64,000 nucleotides of DNA. It comes from Tyto alba (taxonomy: Eukaryota; Chordata; Aves; Strigiformes; Tytonidae). Shown here in pieces: positions 23,955 through 33,800 of this stretch (position 1 is the stretch's first letter; each line of letters opens with the position of its first letter). The notes under the pieces are model-generated. The model did no database searches and had not been told where the DNA came from. It worked only from the letters and a program-made list of their open reading frames with translations. The DNA is taken from the NCBI RefSeq assembly GCF_018691265.1, contig NW_024881272.1, positions 23,673,323-23,737,322 on the forward strand. The letters run 5' to 3'. A program made the translations under genes and the position numbers.

Positions 23955-24457
23955 GTGAGGAAGGGCGGAGGGGGCTGGGGGGGGGGGGGTGTGGGGCAGG
24001 GCCCGGCCGCAGCGTCCGCCGCCGTTTCGGGGTGCCCGGCGGTGGCGTGTGGCCGTTCGCATGCCCGCTCCGGCCGGCCCTTGGCAGCTGTCAGCCGGTG
24101 GCGAGCCGCCGTCCTGCTGGGGCCGGGCGGGCCCCCCCGCCCTCCCCGCCTTACAGGGCAGCGCGTCTCCTCGCCGCGGCGTGCCCGGGGCTCCCGCCGG
24201 CTGCCGGGCTGCCGCGGGCCCCGCTGTCCGTGGGACACCCCTGGGGGGGGGTTCCCGGGCGCGGGGGGTTTGCTCTGTGGCGCGTCTGGGCATGAGAGGA
24301 CCGCGGTGCTCGCCAGGCCTCACCGGCTGCGGCGGTTGTGGCGCTGGTTTAGCTGAAGTGGGCTGGGGTGTGAGCGCAAGCAGGGAGTTGGGCTGCTGCC
24401 CTGTCGTAGCGTTGCAGTGCCCTCCCGCCTCTCCGGAATGGCATTTAGCCTTGTGAC

Positions 24458-24491
<34 letters not shown>

Positions 24492-24677
24492 AGAAAAAGG
24501 CAGCTGCTCAGGGTGATAGTTCGTATTTCATTGATGTGGTTTGGTTAACTGGTGTGTTTTATCTCGGGGAGAGCACAGTTTTGGATCTGTGCGTTGTTGT
24601 GGGTACGGGGTTGCATGTTTCGGAAGAATGACTGTCAGGGAAAGCAGTTCCAACCTCAACCTGGTTTTCTTCCTCAG
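23955..24677 (+). other. ST3GAL3: ST3GAL3 first intron (inferred)
   Basis: The intron runs from the gtgagg donor (23955) to the tcttcctcag acceptor (24677), 723 bp. It starts with a very G-rich stretch and contains a 29-base A tract at 24458-24486. The first exon and donor are inferred from the CpG island and splice consensus, not from a transcript. Confidence 0.55.
24458..24486 (+). repeat. Poly-A tract (A29)
   Basis: An uninterrupted run of 29 A lies in the first intron, followed by an A-rich gtaaaagaaaaagg. Confidence 0.95.
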
Positions 24678-24822
24678 GTCATGTAGAAGAGCAGATTTAA
24701 TGTGAAGATGGGACTGTTGGTGTTTATGCGTAACCTGCTGCTAGCCCTCTGCCTCTTTCTGGTACTGGGATTTCTGTACTATTCTGCTTGGAAGTTGCAC
24801 CTTCTCAGATGGGAGGATTCAA
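24678..24822 (+). CDS. ST3GAL3: ST3GAL3 first coding exon: signal anchor
   Basis: The exon runs from the cttcctcag acceptor to the gtaagt donor at 24823. It has 30 nt of leader (24678-24707), then 38 full codons plus one base (A of an Asn codon). The translation carries the whole transmembrane anchor and differs only slightly from recalled mammalian ST3GAL3 (FMRN for FVRN, LLRWED for LLQWEED). Confidence 0.95.
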
Positions 24823-27800
24823 GTAAGTATGAGCATCGTGTGATTGTTCCTGCGCTCGATAAAATGTCTGTCAAATAGTTGCAATAGTACTGAGGTGATT
24901 CTGATTTCGTAGTATTTAGAGGGATGTGATTAAGCCCAATCAAATGCTGGAGCTTGTAGTGTATTCATGAGGGGTTGAATTTGTGATTACCTAATGCTCT
25001 CTATGGCTTCACTTTTATTACTGGGTACAAAAGCAGGTTCGTGCTCTATAAACTAGTATTAGAGACTTCAGTTCTTAGAATATCCTGTGTTAGTTTATGA
25101 TTCCTAATTGTCAAAACGAAGAGCTTGTGTGCTGAGGCTTTTGTTCCCTGAATTTTTCTGTACATTTTAAAATAGCTAAGGCAAGGGTTTTTTTCTTTAG
25201 TGGATTTTCATTTCTTTCTATAATCATATATTCTGGTTATCTTATCATCTTACTTTGTCCTTCAGAAATCCTCATCTTTCATTTATCTTCCATGTTATTA
25301 TCTGCCAACTATCTGTCATCTAAAAGGATGTCTCTCAACCTTTTTACGTCCAAAGAGATATCTGACCTCACTGAATACAATCTGAGGACTGTACTGTGCA
25401 GTAATGCCATAGGAGGTTTTAGTGGCAATGAGATACAAATTAGGCTGAGGTTTGATTGCTCAGTTACTGCTCTTATTTTTGCTTGCATTGGTTGCTTTCT
25501 TGCTTGCGTGTGTGAGTTGTTTATTGAAAATATAAGAACAAGAAAACAATTCCTTCCTCTACACCTCCTGCCCAAAACACAAGTCAGCCCTCTTTGCAGC
25601 TGTTCCGTGGGCTGTTTCAGATGTCTCACAGCCGACCATTGCTCCCTGGATCAGCGGCTGAGAAACACTGATCCAGAAGGATTGTTTTTCTGTCTGACAG
25701 AAAGCTGTTGGTCAAATTCCATCTTTGCTGTATTGCATTTCTATGCATGCTGTTGAAGGTTTCTACTGCAATGCTTATTAAACGTAATGTTTTTATATCT
25801 CTGCATGTTCTGTATCTGTTGTAATATGCTCTAAGATGTTTGGCATGATGACAGTTGATGACTTGGATATGACATATGCAGTGATTTTGTTAGGAGGACT
25901 GCTAAGGTGTCTTGTACTAAAGCAGATGTTGTAAGGCTCAGTTTGTAAAAGGAGATTCATAGTGTCTGAGTAGGGATTGTTTCTTCAGGTTTGTGCTTCA
26001 GAGAGGGAGTCAAAAACCTTGATTGTGACCTTCTGAAAACTCGCATTTTTGTCAGTGAGGCATAGAAAATCCTTCCTGGGTGAAAATAAATACAGAACGT
26101 AGTTAAAAGAACAGTTTTGCTGTATCTGCTACCACATGATGATCTGTTATGAAATTATACAACTTGCCATCCTTTACTTCCTTCATACGACCAGAAAGTG
26201 AGTCGAGACTTCCCAAATCGTGCAAAAAACCCCTTCAGGCCACAACTTGTATGTGAACTTTGTTAAATGTGGAGAAGTTTTGTGTTTATGTGTCATATAC
26301 TGAGGTACTGGGGTGGGTTCTAAATTTCTTCAGGTTTCACCTCTTTGGATTTTGTGCTTTTAGTTTTGTGTGCCATTTGTTATTTTATGCCATGTCAGTC
26401 CCTCAGAAGTTTTGTGGTAACTGTGCCTTGCAATGCAGTGTTGCAAATCTGTATGCAAACATTGTGGATTTCTATAAACGGAACACTTTTACCTGGAAAG
26501 ATGACTTTAAATTGCAGCCTAGTTAGAGTAATTTCTGTTGAGCATACTGGCTGCTTTTGGGTACCCAGGATGTTCTCACAGGAGCACTGTGAGTGATGTC
26601 ACAGACTTTTAGATGTATGTCTCCTTTTTTTAATCTTGTGTGTAAAATGTGTTAATTTATTCTTGGAAGTTGCAGTGCTAGCATTAAGTTTCTTCAACAT
26701 AGAATCATGGAGTGGTTTGGGTTGGAGGGAACCTTAAAGATTATCCAGTTCCAACCCCCCTGCCAGGGGCAGGGACACCTTCCACTAGATCAGGCTGCTC
26801 AAAGCCCCGTCCAACCTGGCCTTGAACCCTTCCAGGGAGGGGGCAGCCACAGCTTCTCTGGGCAACCTGGGCCAGGGTCTCACCACCCTCACAGGAAAGA
26901 ATTTCTTCTTTGTATCTAATCTAAATCTGCTTTCTTTCAGTTTAAAACCATGATCCCTTGACTGATCACTACACTCCCCCACAAAGAGTCCCTCCCCATC
27001 TTACCTGTAGCCCCATTTAAGTACTGTGTCATGGTTTGAGCTCAGAGGGCAACTGAGCACCACAAAGCTGCTCACACATCCCTTCTCTCGCAGAGATGAG
27101 AAGGGACAAATGAGCCAGGCTTGGGATTAGAGATAGGACCGGGAGGGGCAAATCACCCATTATGGTCACAGGCAAAAGGCAGACTCGTTAGGGGAAGAAA
27201 AAACGAACATACATTTATTACAGACATTAACAACACTTAACAGAGTATGACAGTGAGCATTGCCACATCTTGAGAACACCTTCCCCCCACCCCTCCCTTC
27301 TTCCCGAGCTCAGCTCTGCTCCTGATATCCCTACCTCCTCCCACGAGCAGCTCTGGGGCAGGGAATGGGGGGTGCAGTCAGTGCTGCCGCTTCTTCCATC
27401 TTAGGTGGGTGGAGCTTCTGGAACTTCTTCCCCCTACTCGATCGTGGTCCCCCTCTGACAGGAGACAGTCCTCCACAAACTTTCTCCAACTTGAGTCCCT
27501 TCCACGGGCTGCAATGTTTCCTGAGCATCGTGGGACACCCCGCATGCTGCAATCCTCCCAGTGCTGAACTACAGCAGCGGGGGCTACCTTTTCCCACAAG
27601 ACCCCGGCCTTCCTCAGGCCTAGACACCTTGATCATCCAGGCAAAACACCTCACAGGCCACAAATCAATTTCTGCTCCACTGTAGATCTTCATGGGTGGC
27701 GGGGGGGGCTGCCCTGCCGTCTCACCACAGGATACAGGGGGGTCTCTGCTCCGGCACACCTCCCCCCTCCTTTCTTCCTCTGTTCCTCCACTGACCTTGG

Positions 27801-30800
27801 TGTTCATGCAGCTGCTGCAACTCCTCCTCACAAGTCTGACTCTTCCTCACCACATCCCTTCCTAAATACTTTATTTCAGAGGCGCAGCTGATCGGCTCAG
27901 TTTTCATGCAGAGGTGGAGCTGACTTGGAGCTGGGGAAGCTTTGAGAAGCTTCTCACAGGGGGCCACCCCTACAGCCCCCTCCCCTGCCACCAAAAAACC
28001 CCACCACTCACTCAAACCCAGGACATACTGGAAGGCCACTATACAGTCTCCCTGGAGCCTTCTTTTCTCTAGGCTGAACAACCTTAACTTTCTCAGCCTG
28101 TCCTCATATGGGAGGTGCTCCAGCACCCTGATCATCTTCATGGCCTCCTCTGGACTTGCTCCAACAGGTCTATGTTCTTCTTATGTTTGGGGCCCCAGAG
28201 CTGAACACAGTACTCCAGGTGGGGTCTCATGAGAGCAGAGGGGGAGAATTACCTGCCTCAGCCTGCTGACTACACTTCTCTGATTGCCCTGACCTATGTG
28301 CAGGACCTTGCATGTGGCCTTGTTGAACTTCATGAGGTTCTCCTGGGCTCACCTCTCAAGCCTTTCCAGGTCCCTGTGGATGGCATCCCTTCCCTCCAGC
28401 ATGTTGACTGTACCACACAGCTTGGTGGTGTTGGCAAACTCGCTGAGTATGCACTCAATCCCACTGCCCGTGTCCCCAGAAAAGATGTTAAACAGCACTG
28501 GTCCCAACACCAAGCCCTGAGGAATGCCACTCATCACTGCTCTCCATTTGGACATTGAGCTGTCGACCGCAACTGTTTGAGTGCGACCATGTACATGTGC
28601 AAAGCAATGATGCTAGTTTGAAGACTTAATTTATTGATCTTTATCATTTGTCACAATTGATATAGGCTATACCATTGTTCCTTTTTTTTTTTTTTTTTTA
28701 GACACTTCTATGGATTGTGTCTTAAATATCAGATGAAACTCCTTGAAATATTAGTGTAAAAAGGAGTCTAGTGGTAAAACCACTAAGAGGGTTTGCCCTC
28801 TAGGAGGACAAAATTTTATGTGATTACCTTTGAAGACAGTTAAGGTGGTGCCAGTTTTCAGTTGATCTTCAGAGTTTTATATGTATCAAAAAATGCTTTA
28901 TTTATAATGTAGTTTTACACATGAAGAACTTATGCAGATTTAAAACGGAAATGTAAAAGCCTGTACTGGGAAACTTGATAGGAAGAGTTAATGTTAAGCT
29001 TCTATAAATAAGCATTTGGAAGTTAACAAATGACAGAATTGAAGTTGCTCATTTAACCATGATTAGGCTTCCTTGAGCATGTGTAATATGATACAATGTA
29101 TAATGGTGCAATTATACTTTCTATTTTCTGAAGGGGTGTCTTGTTTAGTTCAGTGCACAAGACAGGTGGTGCTTGATAGAAGTTCGTGGTTTTAGTTCCT
29201 GAATTACGAATCAGTGTGTGATCTTGTAAATTTCCGCAAATTGATGTGACAGTGCTGATGTCCCCAAAGGCAAAACTAGGTTGCATGTTAATTTTGGGGT
29301 GCTTAATAATCTAAGACTATTGATTTTTATGTGTAAATTATCTTCTTACTAAATTATTTTCTTTTTTCTTGTGACCAGTATTTTTATTCGGTGTAATAGT
29401 GACTCCCTAGCTTCAGTAGTCACATTCATCTTTTCTCTGTTCCATTCGTTGTGCTAGAGGAGGCATGAAACTCAGCTGATACTGTCATCTGACACCCTTG
29501 CAATCTCTATAGAGACTGGTTTTGATAAACTTGACACCTGTATTTAATATTGGACACAAGCAAAGTTGCCATGGAGTATGGTGAAAAATACTTGATCTGT
29601 TTAATTGCTGCATGTGTGGTTTGCTCACTTAATGTTTTAGAAAATGCTTGTGTACGTTTTTCTTATGGATGAATTTGAATGGTAACTGTAATGAATCTAT
29701 TCACGCTGAGACTTCAGTGTTTATGTGTTTAGCTGCTAAAGTAAATTAATAGTTAAGGTAATTTGTTTATTTATGCTTCTGACACCTCCAAGAAAGAAGG
29801 CTAAACTTCTGAATAGACTGAAAGATGCACATTAACGTTTCTTTTACCATATCCATTTAACTTTAAATCTGTCCTCCTTGAGCAACGCCTTTAGTGAGTT
29901 CTGAGAGATTGTTCTCCTTACTGTGTGACTCTACATCTTGCCAAAATACAAAGTAGAATAGGAAAGAATTAATTCCGTAAGGCTTATCTTTCCTGTGACA
30001 AGAATAGATTGAATTCAGCTAATGTGAACTAATTAAGGTTGAATTAAGTTCAACTGCTTGTTCCATTCAAGACAAGCCTCCAGTGACTGCTACTCCTCTC
30101 TCATCCTTTTAGTGAGTATCATGGCTGGCTACTCTTCCCTGAGCCTTGTTTCATGTTGTTGGCAATACATCGTTAGTTCTCAGAGCAGTAGCAAAGACCA
30201 AAAAAAGCAGTGTGTAACACTGTGAATGCAGGAGGGCCTTTTGAGTTCTGATGATCATTGGGAATATATGAGCAATGTTTGGGACAGAGGTAAGTTCTCC
30301 TTTTTCTTTTTTATTTCCTGATTTCTGTAATACAGCTTCAGTCTCTGAGAAGAGCAGTAAGAGATCTACACTGTCCCTGCATGTTCTTCCCAGACAGACA
30401 ATAATGACAGATGCCACAGCCCTCTGATTAAGAGTGTTGAGTGGCATGGGGGTGTGCTGAGCACATAGAACTGATACTGTGATGTGGGAGACAAACGAGG
30501 AAATAAGAAGTTTAGTATCAGGTTTAGCAGTCCTGTACATTCTAGAAGGACCTTGCAGCAGCAGATAATCATAACTCTGTTCATTGTGTTTCTGGGCACT
30601 GGGTTGTCAGGGAGTTCTTACAGTAATGGTAGGAGCAGGTTTTGAAGGTCTGAGACATGCACTGCAGCCTCTTTCCTAGTAACTCCCTGTCCTATCCCCT
30701 CCACCTTCCCTGATGCATTTGGCTCTGAGGAGAAAGGAAGATGTTACCTGTATGAGTGTGAAGAAGACAGCACGTGGGAAGGTGCCCCATTATCTTTGAA

Positions 30801-33800
30801 AAGTACAATGGGAGATGGAGCCTCGCTGACAGTGTCTCTTAGATTTGCTTTATCAGCTTGGAGGAATGCATTTTTGCCTATAACTGAAGCACAGAATATA
30901 GTCATGTTAAAATTTGATACCGATGTTTGTTACTTAATCTGGTATATGTATAGCTGATTTTGCAACTTAAATGAATGTGTTGTAAGGAAGGAATGATTCC
31001 ATTTAAAAATGTCCTGGCTATGGAAATATTGGACTCATTCCCCCAAGGTATGTGTAATGCCTTTTTTTTTTTTTTTTCTTCTTCCCCCCATCTCAAAAGT
31101 ATTGAAATATACTTGGGACAAGGACAGTGTGACACATTTTTCCTTTTCTGTATTGTATTTCTTTCTACATTACTTTTGAATTAAAATAAATAAATACACT
31201 TTACTTTAGATACTTTTGCCAAAACCAAAGTTAATACAATTTGTAGCTACAGATTTTGAGCTTGTCAGTTTGAATGTGGCTTTTGAAACATCTCCAGGTA
31301 TGTTCTGTTGATGTCTCCATAAAGAAATCAAGCACTACTCTGTCATCTGTTGCTCCATGTTATTTTCAACTCTAATTCTGGAAAGGCAGCCAAAGAGATA
31401 AAGCACCGGAAAGAGATTTTCTGAAGGTATTTCAGGACCCTTATCCTTTTTATATACATTTTTTTAAAATGTCTGTTTCCATGGGAACTGAGGAGACATA
31501 AACAGGCAAAACTGACTCAGTTCTGGTTGCAGGTTTTTAGTCTGCTTGCATTTCCATGGAAACCAGTCTCGCAGCAAAAAAGACTAAATTAATCAAAAGC
31601 AATCAAACCTTTATCTTTAATATAAATATTGATTTCTGTCTTTCAAAGTGAAATTATATTTTTGTCAATTCTTGTATTAGGGACAAAAAATGTACTGAAA
31701 AATGGATCTTTTTACAAGGGTTTGGAATGTGCATGCTCTTTCTCCTGTGGCTAAAGCCTCATGGTATGTGTGATGGTATGTAGCGTAGGTACAACTGTTG
31801 TATTTTGAGTTACCGGGGGTGTCATTTGTTCAATGCTAAGGAAGTGAATCTTGCATACACTGGCATCTGACTTGTTTCCATTTTATTGTTTAATGAAAAA
31901 TGGATGAAAAGACATTCAGTTAGTGTGTTAGCAACTAGGCCATGGAGACAAACTTGTCCCCCTTGTAGAGAGAGGCATGTAATAGTTTTGCGTTCAGACA
32001 CTCATCTCTGGGAGTTACTGTCCTACTTGCCTTTGCCAGAAGAAGGAAATGCAGGAGTGCTATAAAAAAATAGCATCTCTGGTCCAGCTCAACTTGGCAT
32101 TGGGAGCACAAAACTCTGGTGAAGGTGGTTTGAGCTAAACTGGCTGAATTTATGGGTAGTTGGATGAGGGAGCATATCCTATTTACTGTAGAATTGCAAG
32201 GCACTAATGCCCCTTTGGGCAGGGGTGTCAAGCAAATGGTGACGGTAACCATTTCAGTTGCTCTGTATCTAACTATGGCCTTGGCCTTAGTGGGGGGGGT
32301 GTATGCATGTTCTTACGGTAGACGTTATTGCTGTTGCTGCTGCTCCTCAGGCTGAAAAGCCAGAGAGGCTTCAAACTTGTGGGAATTAGCTTTTTAAAAA
32401 ACAACTGGTTTGGACAGTATTATGCAGCAGTTTAAGTTTCCTAAAACAGTTGCTTTTGCTTTGCAGGAAGAGATAGGAACAACATTGAGATGGATTATTG
32501 TGAATTCACTAATGTTTGAGTTACTTACAACTTCAAGGTTTGTTTCATCTACTCAGCTGTTCTGTAGTCTGTGGTAGTGCTGTACTTATTGCACCAAAAT
32601 TGAGAACAAATGTTTAGAATGTTCCCATAACATGGGTCCAACTACAGATTTAAGGAATCTCTGCTACTTTTCAGATGCTTGAGGGATTTGAGGAACACAG
32701 TGATGCTTTTTGAAATGTTAAAAATAGGAAGTAATGTTATCGGGACAGCTGTGAATATTAAAAACAAAGATGTAAAAATAGGAGTTAAAATAACAGTTGT
32801 CTGGTAAAGTAGCTTAACTTTCCTAAGAATTCCCCTATGGGGCTAAAATGTTCCACTTGTATTCAGCTTGAAACTGAAAACTTTAAGACGCTAACTGTGG
32901 TGGATGATTCTCTTATCTGTGCAGAATACAGAAAAATGGATTTAGTGCCCAGAAATTGTTACTGCTGTTCAAGTTACTTTGTGCTCCCTGTTAACCTGCC
33001 AGAATAAGGATCATGGCTAAATTTAAAACTCCTGCAACTCAGGACATTCAGTTGTGGTAGTATCTCCCACAGCTGTAATTGTGCCAGCTACTTTTTGCTT
33101 GACGGGAGACAGACACGAATGTTCTTGATCCCTCTTGCTCTGGCTGTTTGAGGCAGCCACACACAACTGCCTGCCATTTCCTCCGGAGGCAGCGGCATGT
33201 CCGCTGCCATGGCAGGAGAGAGAGGCTCCTCAGCAGATGTGAATCAGAACTTTCAAGGTCTATGAAAGAGTTAAAAAAAAAAAAAAAAAAAAGAAATCAC
33301 AAGGCATTGCTTCACAAGGTAGGCCAAAGGCATGGGGGGATTGAAAGTGCTTCATCTTTTTCTGATCTGTTTCTGTGTGTCTAGTGACATACCCAAATGT
33401 TACTTTATAACCTTGCTGTTCTAGGGACCCTGCTGTCTCTCCAGGAATTTCTAGTGCTGCTGGAGCATTAACAGTGCAGGACAAAACTCTGCTGCTGCTG
33501 GGGCAGTGAGAAATGATGCATGACAGAGCCGTTGAGGGAGGGAGCAAGCGTAATGTTACCTCGTCCTTGGGATTTCTCAGAGGAGGAAAACTCCCTGAAC
33601 ACTCTTCAGGCTTTGGGAACCTATGGGGGCAGGTTTAGTGAAGGGCATGAAGAGCATAGCACCCTAAGCACTTTGTGGATCGAGGAGTGGCTGTAATGCT
33701 GTGCTTGTACTCATTGTTGTTCTATTTTAATTTTAGCTTTCTCAGCTCTGGGTTACTGTGTTAGTTCTGAGCTAATGTTGACTTCTTAGCAAGATAGAAA

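Larger units (their letters stand above)
23620..24330 (+). promoter_or_regulatory. ST3GAL3: CpG island promoter of ST3GAL3
   Basis: This is a dense CpG- and GC-rich block just 5' of the first coding exon. It carries an NRF1-like GCGCATGC at 23645-23652, ATTGG boxes at 23726, 23749 and 23811, and several GC-box-like CCGCCCC/GGCGGG words. I see no convincing TATA box. This is the usual layout of a dispersed-start housekeeping promoter. The transcription start is inferred to lie between about 23.65 and 23.88 kb. Confidence 0.8.

Noticed and set aside
22869..24323. 484-codon open frame on the minus strand over the promoter
   Set aside because: It is built from the GCAGTG-type repeat read in complement (SLHRAAPITAP-like units) and then from CpG-island sequence, where stops are rare. 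It has no domain structure and no splice or start support.
23556..24456. Long + strand open frames across the CpG island
   Set aside because: They are Arg/Gly/Pro/Ala-rich by composition, cross the inferred donor and first intron, and overlap each other in several frames.
27331..28141. Minus-strand frames of 139-166 codons
   Set aside because: They lie in the LTR and its junction with CR1. LTRs do not normally encode protein, and the frames do not resemble gag, pol or env.
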